Positions 1-7,120 of a DNA stretch of 64,000 nucleotides are shown in pieces. Origin of the DNA: CAZABC01 sp964483405 (GTDB lineage: Bacteria; Chloroflexota; Limnocylindria; Limnocylindrales; CSP1-4); assembly GCA_964483405.1 (NCBI GenBank), contig CAZABC010000006.1, positions 1-64,000 on the forward strand, written 5' to 3'. A model generated the notes under the pieces. It saw only the letters and a list, made by a program, of their open reading frames with translations. It searched no databases and was not told where the DNA came from. Numbering within the stretch: the first letter of the stretch is position 1; the number at the start of each line of letters is the position of its first letter. The position numbers were made by a program, and so were the translations under genes.

Positions 1-60
1 GCGCTCCATCCGCGTCGCTGCATGACATGCACAGAGCCGGATGCCGATCCGGGGGATCCC

Positions 61-104
61 CACCGGGTCCGCACCGGGTCCGCACCGGATCCGCACCGGG
101 TCCG
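61..104. repeat. Four tandem copies of an 11-base unit
   Basis: Four head-to-tail copies of CACCGGGTCCG; the third has an A in place of one G. The array lies about 50 bases upstream of the nitrilase start, in a stretch with no convincing gene. Eleven bases is close to one helical turn, so it could present repeated protein sites, or it could be replication slippage. Confidence 0.85.
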
Positions 105-142
105 GACCAGCCCGGCCCGGGCCCGCTCACGGGGGCCTGTGG

Positions 143-148
143 CAGACT
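143..148 (+). promoter_or_regulatory. Possible -10 box of the nitrilase gene
   Basis: CAGACT ends six bases before the ATG at 155. It resembles the TANNNT boxes found 6-9 bases before many start codons in this window, but its first base is C. It is the weakest member of that set. Confidence 0.35.
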
Positions 149-154
149 GGCGGC

Positions 155-1021
155 ATGGGTCGCACCCTCGCCGTCGCCCTCGTCCAGCTCGACGCCGGCG
201 CCGACGTCGATGCCAACATCGCCCGCGCGGCCGAGCTGACCGACGCGGCCGCGGCGACCGGCGCCCGGCTGATCGCGCTGCCCGAGTACCTCCAGTACCG
301 CGGCGACGACGACGGCTTCCGCGCCTCGGCCCGCCCGGTCCCCGGCCCGCACACCGAGCCGTTCGCCGGGATCGCCCGCCGCCACGGCGCGTGGATCCTC
401 CTCGGCAGCCTCGCCGAGACGACCGACGACCCGCGCCGCCCGCACAACACGAGCGTGCTGCTCGACCCCGATGGCGAGGTCGCGGCGATCTACCGCAAGC
501 TCCACCTCTTCGACATCGCCGTCGACCGCGGGCCGGTCGACACCGAGTCGGCCCGGGTCAGGCCCGGCGATCGGGCCGTGCTGGCGCGGGTCGACGACGT
601 CGAGATCGGGCTGACGATCTGCTACGACCTGCGCTTCCCCGAGCTGTACCGGGCGCTCGCCCTCGCCGGGGCGGAGGTCCTGACGGTCCCCGCCAACTTC
701 ACCGAGCGGACGGGTCGCGACCACTGGGAGGTCCTGCTCCGGGCCCGGGCGATCGAGAATGGGGCGTTCGTCCTCGCCCCGTCGCAGATCGGCGGGCCGC
801 CGGGGTCGCCGGCGTTCGGACGGAGCATGGTGATCGACCCGTGGGGAACGGTGATCGCCCAGGCGCCCGACGCGGAGACTATCGTGACCGCGACACTCGA
901 CCTGGACCGGGTCGCCGCGGTCCGGCGGCAGATCCCCGCGCTGGCGAACCGGATCCCGGTCGCCTACGACCCGGCGGAGGTGACCGGCGGCGGTCTCGGT
1001 GACCGCCGCCGGTCGCGGTGA
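155..1021 (+). CDS. Carbon-nitrogen hydrolase (nitrilase superfamily)
   Basis: A 288-residue cytoplasmic amidohydrolase of the nitrilase fold, which cleaves non-peptide C-N bonds through a Glu-Lys-Cys triad. The triad is visible as Glu44 (ALPEYLQY), Lys115 (YRKLHLFD) and Cys156 (LTICYDLRFPE). The KLHLFD and CYDLRFPE signatures resemble the Nit1/Nit2 branch (deaminated glutathione amidase or omega-amidase), but the substrate cannot be read from sequence. The frame stays open upstream to 41, but that part is an Arg/Pro-rich translation of the 11-base repeat. The ATG at 155 begins the conserved TLAVALVQL strand and lies just behind a -10-like box. The C-terminal codons lie within a perfect hairpin. 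The gene converges on the Tad module. Confidence 0.9.
   Translation: MGRTLAVALVQLDAGADVDANIARAAELTDAAAATGARLIALPEYLQYRGDDDGFRASARPVPGPHTEPFAGIARRHGAWILLGSLAETTDDPRRPHNTSVLLDPDGEVAAIYRKLHLFDIAVDRGPVDTESARVRPGDRAVLARVDDVEIGLTICYDLRFPELYRALALAGAEVLTVPANFTERTGRDHWEVLLRARAIENGAFVLAPSQIGGPPGSPAFGRSMVIDPWGTVIAQAPDAETIVTATLDLDRVAAVRRQIPALANRIPVAYDPAEVTGGGLGDRRRSR
982..1014. terminator. Terminator-like perfect hairpin between convergent genes
   Basis: GACCGGCGGCGGTC at 982-995 and its exact reverse complement at 1001-1014 form a 14-bp stem with a five-base loop. It sits in the last codons of the nitrilase gene, 28 bases before the end of the opposing TadG gene. No T tract follows on either strand, so intrinsic termination is not certain. 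Confidence 0.6.
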
Positions 1022-1041
1022 CCCCGCTGGGCCGCCGACCG

Positions 1042-2010
1042 TCAGTCGATCAGCTTGACGACGTAGGCGCCGGTCTCGAACGTCCCGCTGCCGCCGCCGG
1101 GGACGAACGTCATGTCCCCGCCGTTGTACGGCGCGACGAAGTAGCCGCGGATGACCTTCTGGCTCGCGCCCTCGACGCCGGTCAGGCGGAAGTAGGCGAA
1201 GCCGACCATGTCGCCGTCGTCGTCGACGACCGGGACCGGGAAGATGTTGCCGACGGAGCCCTCGAGCGCGGTGAACAGCGTCGTGTGGGAACCGGCGTTG
1301 AGCGGCCCGATGTCCATCCCGAGGGTCACGGTGATGGCGTCGGTCCCGAGGACGTCGATCAGGTCGCGGACGCCGTCCGAGTCGGCGTTGCAGGGGTTGC
1401 CGTTGGCCTGGCAGAAGATCGTCCAGTTGAACTGGGTCGCGTCCTGGGGGACGTCCTCGTTCCCGGTCCCCGGCTCCTGGAAGACCTCGTCGTCGCAGAC
1501 GGCGGCACCGGCGGTGCAGACCGCCCCCTCGAACGCTTCCTCGTTGAAGATCAGCGGGAGCGCGCCGATGGCCGCGTTGGGCTCGCCGGAGGAGATGGCG
1601 GTCGCCTCCGTCGCGACGGTCCAGGTCGGCATGCCGAGGACGCCGGCGAAGTTGTTGCGGTGCTGCGCGGTCACGCCGACCCGGACGTTCGCGTACGGCC
1701 CGTAGGCGTCGACGACGACGTCGACGGTCGTCCCGGTCGCTGCGTCGGTCGCGTAGCCGTTGTCGGCGGCGATCGCCCGGGCAGCCGCGTCGGCCGCGGC
1801 CGTCTTCGCCGTGTCATCGCCGGTCGTGTTGAGGTAGGCCGTCGCGCCGGCGACCGCGGCGAGGTCGGCGACGTTCTGCTCGTCGCGGCGCTGGGCGAAG
1901 GCGCTCCCGCCGTCGATGACGAGCCCGACCATCCCGATCATCGCGACGAGCGCGAGGACGAAGATGACGAGGACCTGGCCCTCCTCGCGGGAACGGATGG
2001 GATCGTGCAT
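1042..2010 (-). CDS. TadG-like Flp pilus assembly protein (module A)
   Basis: A 322-residue protein with the TadG N-terminal signature: a short basic leader (MHDPIRSREEGQ), one membrane helix (about residues 13-33) reading VLVIFVLALVAMIGMVGLVIDGG, then AQRRDEQNVADLAAVAGA, the helix typical of putative Flp pilus-assembly proteins. The rest (about 60-322) is a predicted extracytoplasmic domain with several cysteines; I recognise no enzyme in it. It is the last gene of module A, nine bases after the TadE gene, and is the counterpart of 3947-5143, with which it shares the N-terminal helix and general layout but little in the distal domain. No Tad ATPase, secretin or prepilin peptidase gene is in the window. 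Confidence 0.85.
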   Translation of the reverse strand: MHDPIRSREEGQVLVIFVLALVAMIGMVGLVIDGGSAFAQRRDEQNVADLAAVAGATAYLNTTGDDTAKTAAADAAARAIAADNGYATDAATGTTVDVVVDAYGPYANVRVGVTAQHRNNFAGVLGMPTWTVATEATAISSGEPNAAIGALPLIFNEEAFEGAVCTAGAAVCDDEVFQEPGTGNEDVPQDATQFNWTIFCQANGNPCNADSDGVRDLIDVLGTDAITVTLGMDIGPLNAGSHTTLFTALEGSVGNIFPVPVVDDDGDMVGFAYFRLTGVEGASQKVIRGYFVAPYNGGDMTFVPGGGSGTFETGAYVVKLID

Positions 2011-2019
2011 GGCGGGCTC

Positions 2020-2508
2020 CTACGGGACCTCGACTCGGCCGAACGACTCGAAGGTGTGGTTGCCGAACATCGACAGAAGGGGCGTGACGGTCGAGAAGGT
2101 CGAGCGCACCCGGACCCTCACGAAGTCGCCGGAGCTGCAGCGGTCGTCGGGCTTGACCGTGTCGGAGATGTCGACGCAGACGATGTCCGTCCCGGGCGTG
2201 AAGACCATCCCCGGCAGGAGCGACCGCTGGGTCGCGATCGTCGCCTGCGCGTCGGCGCTCGTGCCGAGGTCGCAGCAGGTGCTCCAGCGGTGGACGGCGG
2301 TGACCCGGGCGATCTCGCGGGCCGCCTCGGCCGTCGTGTTCATCTGGTAGATCCCACGGCCGAGGTCGACGACGCCGAGGAGCAGGATCAGGAACGGGAT
2401 GATGACGATCGCGAACTCTACGAGTGCCTGGCCGTGACCGCGCCGGTCGATGGGGGCGGCACCGTCCCCGACGGCGGGGTGACGACGGAGGAGGGTCGGT
2501 CGGTGCAT
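2020..2508 (-). CDS. TadE-like pseudopilin (module A)
   Basis: A 162-residue TadE-family protein. After a basic leader the motif GHGQALVEFAIVIIPFLILLLGVVDLG gives the conserved Glu of the Q-x-L-V-E-F signature and the single membrane helix. EAAREIARVTAV follows, and a small extracytoplasmic domain contains two Cys pairs (CC, CVDI..DRCSS). In Tad systems such proteins are minor pseudopilins needed for Flp fibre assembly. The ATG at 2508 lies five bases after the stop of the upstream TadE-PKD gene and eleven residues before the basic motif; longer frames run antisense-like through the upstream gene and were rejected. It is the counterpart of 5153-5605. Confidence 0.85.
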   Translation of the reverse strand: MHRPTLLRRHPAVGDGAAPIDRRGHGQALVEFAIVIIPFLILLLGVVDLGRGIYQMNTTAEAAREIARVTAVHRWSTCCDLGTSADAQATIATQRSLLPGMVFTPGTDIVCVDISDTVKPDDRCSSGDFVRVRVRSTFSTVTPLLSMFGNHTFESFGRVEVP

Positions 2509-2513
2509 CGGTC

Positions 2514-3680
2514 TCAACTCGGGCGGTAGTGGTAGGTGATGGTCGATCCGGGCGCGACGCACTGGGTGTGGTCGGGGTTCTGGGCCTGCACCTTGTTCTT
2601 CGTGCCGGTCGTGAGATCGCCGAAGCCGAGCGGGACGAAGCCGGCGGCGCCGAGCTTGATGTCGGCCGTGTTCGGCGCGTCGCCGACGACGTTCGGCGGG
2701 TAGACGCAGGCCGGGCTGGGCGTCGGCGTCGGCGAGGGCGTCGGCGTCGGTGAGGGCGTCGGCGTCGGTGCCGGCGAGGTGACGACGATGTAGCCGCTCT
2801 TGGTGAGCGTCGCGGCGTCGGTGCCGTTGATGACGGTCAGCGTCACGTCGTAGGAGCCCGGGTTCGCATAGGTGTGCGTCGGGTCCTTCACGGTCGAGGT
2901 CGTGCCGTCGCCGAAGTCCCACTGCCAGGCGATCGGGTCGCCGCTCGAGCTGTCGTGGAAGTCGACGGTGAGCGGCGCGTCGCCGAGGACGTTGCTCGCC
3001 CAGAAGGCGACGGTCGGGGCCGGCGGCGCCGAGGCGAGGGCCAGCGCGGGCAGGTACTCGATCTGCGCGGTCGCAGTCGAGCTCAGGGGGATGTCCTGGC
3101 TTCCGAAGACCGCGGTGAGCAGCGGCGTGATGAGGCGGAAGGTGCCGGTCACCGACACCGTGACCGAGCTGCCGGCCTGCTCGGGGCAGCCGCTGACCGA
3201 GCACGTCAGCGCGACGTCGTCGGGGTCGATCTCGGTGGCGCCACCCGACTCGAGGAGGACCCGGCAGGTGACCCGGTTGGTGACCGCGTCGCAGGGCTGG
3301 CCGGCGTCGAAGGAGTCGGGGTCCTTCGCCGCCTCCATCGCCCCCTCGCGGGCGGCGTTGGTGAGGCTGATCGTCGCGTAGAAGACCCGCCCGAGGTCGA
3401 GCGCGCCGGCGATGAGGACGAGGAAGATCGGCAGGATGATCGCGAACTCGACGAGGCTCTGACCGCGCGTCCGGCCGCGTGCCCCGCGCCGGGTCAGCCA
3501 GGCGCGGGCCTGGCGCGTCCGGCGCCGCTCGTCCGGGAGGGTCCAGCGGCTTGCCGGCGCCTCGGGGGCGCTCGTCGCCGCGGCGCCGGGCTCGGCGGCC
3601 TCGTCGGGCTGCGCGTGCCATGCGGCGTCGTCGATCGGCGATCGCTGCGCTTCGTCGTTGGGCTGGTGCTGCGGCGTCAT
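2514..3680 (-). CDS. TadE-like pseudopilin fused to PKD and PASTA-like domains (module A)
   Basis: A 388-residue membrane-anchored protein. Residues 1-72 are a polar, Arg-rich N-terminus. Residues 73-100 hold the TadE motif GQSLVEFAIILPIF with its membrane helix. About 101-215 is a TadE-type extracytoplasmic region. A PKD domain follows (about 222-301, with WDFGDGT and HTYANPGSYDVTLTV), then a Thr-Pro-Ser-Pro linker (302-323) encoded by an 18-base tandem repeat. The last domain (about 325-386) has a PASTA-like pattern (PPNVVG, AGFVPL, VQAQNP, PGSTITYHY). PKD domains usually mediate extracellular contacts, and PASTA domains often bind peptidoglycan or muropeptides. I infer an adhesive or wall-anchoring minor pilin. 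The ATG at 3680 is preferred because the upstream in-frame ATG at 3764 would put the shared 19-base element inside the gene. First gene of module A. Confidence 0.85.
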   Translation of the reverse strand: MTPQHQPNDEAQRSPIDDAAWHAQPDEAAEPGAAATSAPEAPASRWTLPDERRRTRQARAWLTRRGARGRTRGQSLVEFAIILPIFLVLIAGALDLGRVFYATISLTNAAREGAMEAAKDPDSFDAGQPCDAVTNRVTCRVLLESGGATEIDPDDVALTCSVSGCPEQAGSSVTVSVTGTFRLITPLLTAVFGSQDIPLSSTATAQIEYLPALALASAPPAPTVAFWASNVLGDAPLTVDFHDSSSGDPIAWQWDFGDGTTSTVKDPTHTYANPGSYDVTLTVINGTDAATLTKSGYIVVTSPAPTPTPSPTPTPSPTPTPSPACVYPPNVVGDAPNTADIKLGAAGFVPLGFGDLTTGTKNKVQAQNPDHTQCVAPGSTITYHYRPS

Positions 3681-3726
3681 CGGGCTCCCGCGTGATCGGG
3701 TGAGGTCGCCGGCATGGTCCCGGCGG

Positions 3727-3745
3727 CACCTTGCACTGTCCCTTG
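3727..3745 (-). promoter_or_regulatory. Shared upstream element of the Tad modules (copy A)
   Basis: CACCTTGCACTGTCCCTTG on the plus strand matches 17 of 19 bases of the copy at 6674-6692. Read on the coding strand it contains CAAGG twice, 12 bases apart, about one helical turn. It lies 46 bases upstream of the module A start. A dimeric regulator site is the simplest reading; a conserved promoter part is the alternative. Confidence 0.5.
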
Positions 3746-3946
3746 GAACGGTGCATGGGTGCATAGCCCGACGGTCCGGGCGCGGGGGTCGCGATGGTCA
3801 GGGGGCTCGGTGCCGGGGTGCACCACGGCTGCCCGGAGCGCGGTCGGGCGGTTCCCGTCAGGGCGGCCGGCAACGAAGGAGCCGCGCCCTTGCGAGCGCG
3901 GCTCTTGTTTCCCCGAGATCCGGGTCGGCGGTGGACGCCCGCGGCG

Positions 3947-5143
3947 TTACCGGATCAGCTGGACGGCGATGACCGCGCTGGGTCCGTTCGGCGAGTTGCC
4001 GACGTTGCCGACCGTGCCCTCGGTGATGAAGTCGACGAACTTCCCGACCAGGCATGCCGTGGCGCCGTTGCCACCCACCTCGCAGATCGCCGTGTTGTTT
4101 CCGTTCACGTACGCGCCGTGCGAGAAGCCGGCGCACCCGCTGACGGTCGGATCGCAGAGCTGGAACGCTGCCACCTCGGGGAGGTGATACCACTGGTTCT
4201 GCCCGTTGCCGCCGGTGTGGCCGGGAGGACAGTCCGCGACGCCGGGTCCGCTGGGGGTGTCGTCGCACGTGCTGTCGAAGATCGGGATGAGCACCGGCTG
4301 GCCGTCCCAGTGACGCAGGGCACTCTCGACGCTCGCCGAGTTGATGTTCCCGGTCTCGGTGACGAACTGCCACGACGGCAGGTCGATGTCCGGGCTGTAG
4401 GGCGGCGGGATGATCGCGTCGACGAGCTCGCTCGTGCCGCCAGCCGGTGGTGTCCAGTCGAGCCAGCCGACGTTGCCGGGCCCGTTCTTGCAGAGCGGGA
4501 TCCGGTAGACGATGTTCTTGCCCCAATGCGTCGGCGGCAGCTGGATCTGCGGGTCATTCTGCCCATCGCAGGTCAGGATGTTGATCGGGATCGCGACCGG
4601 CAAGAGGACGCAGCCGGTGGCCGCGCTGCACTCGCCCGACCGGTACCCGGTGATGGCCGTGGCCTCCGTCGTCGCGCTGAACTGCCCGAGCCCGATCGCC
4701 CTGGCGAAGAAGGTCTCGAACGACCTCGACCCGGTGACGTCCACGCCGGCCGAGTTCGGGGGCGGGGCCACCGCGCCAAGCGAGCCGACCACGACGGGTG
4801 AGCCGCCGCTCACGGTCACCGCGACGCCGTTGCTGTCGATCGGCTCGCCGGCGATGTCGACGTAGACAGCCTCCCCGACGACCAGGCCCCCGCTCGCGGC
4901 GAGCTGATCGATGGCGGCCCGGACCTCGGCGTCCGTCCGGGCGACGCCGCCGAGGCGCTCCGCCAGGACCGTGGCGCCTGCCTCGGCGGATGCGTCGGCG
5001 GAGTTCTGCGCGATGCGCTGCTGGGCGAAGGCATTGCCGCCGTCCACGACCAGCGCGACCATGGCGATCAGGGCGAAGAAGCCACCGACGACGATCGCCA
5101 GGACCTGGCCCCGTTCGTCGCGTGCTCGCTCATAGATGGTCAT
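3947..5143 (-). CDS. TadG-like Flp pilus assembly protein (module B)
   Basis: A 398-residue protein with the same start as the module A TadG: MTIYERARDERGQ, a membrane helix (VLAIVVGGFFALIAMVALVVDGG), then AQQRIAQNSADASAEAGA. The N-terminal pattern is that of TadG/Flp assembly proteins. The long extracytoplasmic part has many Cys, Trp and Asn residues, including GHTGGNGQNQWYHLP and CLVGKFVDFITEG near the C-terminus; I recognise no catalytic motif. It follows its TadE partner by nine bases, exactly the spacing in module A, which supports a module-level duplication. It ends 266 bases before the first gene of module A, with copy A of the 19-base element in that gap. Confidence 0.85.
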   Translation of the reverse strand: MTIYERARDERGQVLAIVVGGFFALIAMVALVVDGGNAFAQQRIAQNSADASAEAGATVLAERLGGVARTDAEVRAAIDQLAASGGLVVGEAVYVDIAGEPIDSNGVAVTVSGGSPVVVGSLGAVAPPPNSAGVDVTGSRSFETFFARAIGLGQFSATTEATAITGYRSGECSAATGCVLLPVAIPINILTCDGQNDPQIQLPPTHWGKNIVYRIPLCKNGPGNVGWLDWTPPAGGTSELVDAIIPPPYSPDIDLPSWQFVTETGNINSASVESALRHWDGQPVLIPIFDSTCDDTPSGPGVADCPPGHTGGNGQNQWYHLPEVAAFQLCDPTVSGCAGFSHGAYVNGNNTAICEVGGNGATACLVGKFVDFITEGTVGNVGNSPNGPSAVIAVQLIR

Positions 5144-5152
5144 CTCATGCTC

Positions 5153-5605
5153 CTACGGATCGATTCCGACATGCTCGATCTTCATCGTCTCGGTTGCCAC
5201 CAGGGAAATGGTGCCGATCAGGTTGCCGATGACCGGCGTGATCGGCTGATAGACGTAGTTGACCGTGACCGTCACGTCGCAGCCGATCTCGGGGCAGCCC
5301 GTCCCGGTCACGACGAGGTCTGGGATGGACGCCGGGGAGACGCCGAGGCCGGTCGTCTGCGCCGCCGCCGCGCACTTGAAGGTCAGCGGCGCGCTCGGGT
5401 CGGCGACCCGATCCGGGCAGCTCGCGTCGTTGCTCTGGTTGACGATCGCGACGCGGGCCCCGACGCGCGCGGCGTTGGAGATGGTCGTGTAGCCGATCAC
5501 GGCGCGCCCCGCGTCGAAGAGGCCGAGCAGCATCACGACGAGCACCGGAAGCACGAGGGCGAACTCGACGAGCGACTGACCCTGGCGGGCTCGTGCACGC
5601 CTCAT
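5153..5605 (-). CDS. TadE-like pseudopilin (module B)
   Basis: A 150-residue TadE-family pseudopilin. The leader MRRARARQ is followed by GQSLVEFALVLPVLVVMLLGLFDAG, the TadE helix with the conserved Glu, and by SNAARVGARVAIV. The extracytoplasmic part has two Cys pairs (ASCPDRV..FKCAA and GCPEIGCDV), which could form disulfides. The ATG at 5605 overlaps the stop of the upstream fusion gene (ATGA), so the two are translationally coupled. The counterpart in module A is separated from its neighbour by five bases. It is likely one of two minor pseudopilins produced by this operon. Confidence 0.85.
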   Translation of the reverse strand: MRRARARQGQSLVEFALVLPVLVVMLLGLFDAGRAVIGYTTISNAARVGARVAIVNQSNDASCPDRVADPSAPLTFKCAAAAQTTGLGVSPASIPDLVVTGTGCPEIGCDVTVTVNYVYQPITPVIGNLIGTISLVATETMKIEHVGIDP

Positions 5606-6594
5606 GGCGCAGGGCTCGGGATCGGGTCTGGCCCGAGGGTGATGACCGAGTTGCACGGAACCGTCCGCCCACCGACGAGCGACTGCGCCTCGATCGTCCA
5701 GTTCCCGTTGGGATCCGGGTTGAAGAGCACCGTCGTCGTGAACCCCGCGCCGGTCCAGGTGGCCTGCGCGTTGTTGCGCTTGGTCCCGATGAAGCCGGGC
5801 ACCGTACAGCCCGGCGATGGCAGTGGGCTCGGTGACGCACTCGGCGACGGACTCGGGCTCACGCCCGGGTCCGGCGACGGCACCGGATCCGTGACGCTGA
5901 CTGTCTGGGAGATCGAGCTGCAGCCGTTGACGGTGAGGGTGGCGGTGTACGACCCGCCGGCGGCATAGGTGTGGACGGGGTCAGTGGCCGAGGAGTTGAA
6001 CCCATCGCCGAAGCTCCACGCCCATGCCGTCGGCGCCCCGGTCGACGTGTCGGTGAAGTAGACCTTGAGTGGGTCCACCGCATCGACCGTCCAGCTGAAT
6101 GCGGCGAGTGCCGGGCACCCCGGTGCGGGAGGCACGGCGGGTCCGTCGATCACGCCGGTCCGGATCGGGAAGATCGCCGTTCCGGTCACGTTCAGGCTGT
6201 TGCCGACGATCCCGCCGATGATCGGCGTCAGCGGGCGGAAGATGCAGGTGAGGGCGACGGACGCAGTGTCTCCGAGGTCCCGGCCCGTCGGGAAGGTCGG
6301 AGCTGGAACCGTCCCTGGGGCGGCGCCGGGCAGCGCGCAGTTCGCGTCGACGAAGGCGTCCCGGATCAGCTGCTCGTAGGTCGCCCGCTGCGTCGCGTTC
6401 CCCGGGGTCGCCCACGCGTTGGGGTGGGCCGCCGCGTAGTTGGCACCGACGCGAGCCGCGTTGTTCAGCACGACCCAGCCCATGAAGACGCGCCCGAGAT
6501 CGAGCGCCCCGAGGAGCATGAATAGCAGGACCGGCAGGACGATCGCGAACTCGACGAGGGTCTGGCCCCGGCTGCGGTCGCGGCGGTGGAACAT
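5602..6594 (-). CDS. TadE-like pseudopilin fused to PKD and PASTA-like domains (module B)
   Basis: A 330-residue paralogue of 2514-3680. The leader is short (MFHRRDRSR), then GQTLVEFAIVLPVLLFMLLGALDLG (about residues 10-34) is the TadE helix. A TadE-type region runs to about 150. A PKD domain spans about 155-236 (WSFGDGF, HTYAAGGSYTATLTV), a Ser-Pro linker about 238-261, and a PASTA-like domain about 262-321 (TVPGFIG, AGFTTTV, VITLG). Domain order is identical to the module A copy, although linker and domain sequences have diverged strongly. The ATG at 6594 places the basic leader directly before the helix; further upstream the frame has no pilin features and crosses the shared 19-base element. 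The stop overlaps the next TadE start. Confidence 0.85.
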   Translation of the reverse strand: MFHRRDRSRGQTLVEFAIVLPVLLFMLLGALDLGRVFMGWVVLNNAARVGANYAAAHPNAWATPGNATQRATYEQLIRDAFVDANCALPGAAPGTVPAPTFPTGRDLGDTASVALTCIFRPLTPIIGGIVGNSLNVTGTAIFPIRTGVIDGPAVPPAPGCPALAAFSWTVDAVDPLKVYFTDTSTGAPTAWAWSFGDGFNSSATDPVHTYAAGGSYTATLTVNGCSSISQTVSVTDPVPSPDPGVSPSPSPSASPSPLPSPGCTVPGFIGTKRNNAQATWTGAGFTTTVLFNPDPNGNWTIEAQSLVGGRTVPCNSVITLGPDPIPSPAP

Positions 6595-6673
6595 GGGCAG
6601 GACCCCCGACAGGACGCGATGGGCGCCCGTGGGCACCCGGGTGACGACTGGTACCGCCGTACTATCGACGGCC

Positions 6674-6692
6674 CACCTTGCACGGTACCTTG
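6674..6692 (-). promoter_or_regulatory. Shared upstream element of the Tad modules (copy B)
   Basis: CACCTTGCACGGTACCTTG on the plus strand, 79 bases upstream of the module B start. It differs from copy A at two positions and keeps both CAAGG half-sites with the same 12-base period on the coding strand. Confidence 0.5.
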
Positions 6693-6811
6693 CCGTCGAT
6701 CCATGCGACAGGTGGTCGTGAGCGTGCCGCCGGAGGTACCGGTGCGTCCGGGCCCCACGGAGTACGAAGTCGCCATGGCGGGCGTCGGGCGGCGGCGGCA
6801 CGCTCCGGCCC

Positions 6812-7042
6812 ATGGGAAAGCGCATCCTCGCCGGCATCCTCTGGTTCTTCGCGGGGTGGTACCTGGGCGCGTTCGTCGCGCACCTGATGGGCCAGCCCGA
6901 CGTGCTCGGGCCGATCTGGGGCGCGTCCGCCGCGTTCCTCTTCGCGGTCGACCCGAAGGGCTACATCTGGACGCGACCGGCGCCCGAGGCGACGCCCACG
7001 ACCGCCGACCGCATGACCGCGACGGTCGAGCCGTCCGCCTGA
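6812..7042 (+). CDS. Small membrane protein, unknown function
   Basis: A 76-residue protein with one or two hydrophobic segments: ILAGILWFFAGWYLGAFVAHLMG at about 5-27, and a second one at about 33-46. A polar Thr/Pro-rich tail follows. I recognise no family. The ATG gives MGKRILAG, a plausible membrane-protein start with basic residues on the inner side. It faces away from the Tad modules and converges on the histidine kinase gene; two hairpins separate the ends. The GC-rich background makes chance open frames common, so the call rests on its hydrophobic pattern and position. Confidence 0.55.
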   Translation: MGKRILAGILWFFAGWYLGAFVAHLMGQPDVLGPIWGASAAFLFAVDPKGYIWTRPAPEATPTTADRMTATVEPSA

Positions 7043-7047
7043 TCGCA

Positions 7048-7111
7048 GGCCGGCGAACGCGCCGGCCGAGCCGCACGCACGACGCGCCCGTCCCGGACAC
7101 CGGGGCGGGCG
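7048..7111. terminator. Two consecutive hairpins between convergent genes
   Basis: The first is GGCCGGCG at 7048-7055 with CGCCGGCC at 7060-7067 (loop AACG). The second pairs CGCCCGTCCCGG at 7085-7096 with CCGGGGCGGGCG at 7100-7111 (12 bp with one G-T pair, loop ACA). They fill most of the 78-base gap between the small membrane protein and the histidine kinase, consistent with a bidirectional transcription stop, though T tracts are absent. Confidence 0.55.
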
Positions 7112-7120
7112 TTCGGCGTC

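Noticed and set aside
1018..2529. A plus-strand frame of about 500 codons opposite the module A TadG and TadE genes
   Set aside because: No motif, Asp/Val/Arg-rich, and the opposite strand has the TadG and TadE signatures.
3764..3764. Upstream ATG for the module A TadE-PKD gene
   Set aside because: Using it would put the shared 19-base element in the coding sequence and add 28 residues without a pilin leader. The ATG at 3680 is preferred.
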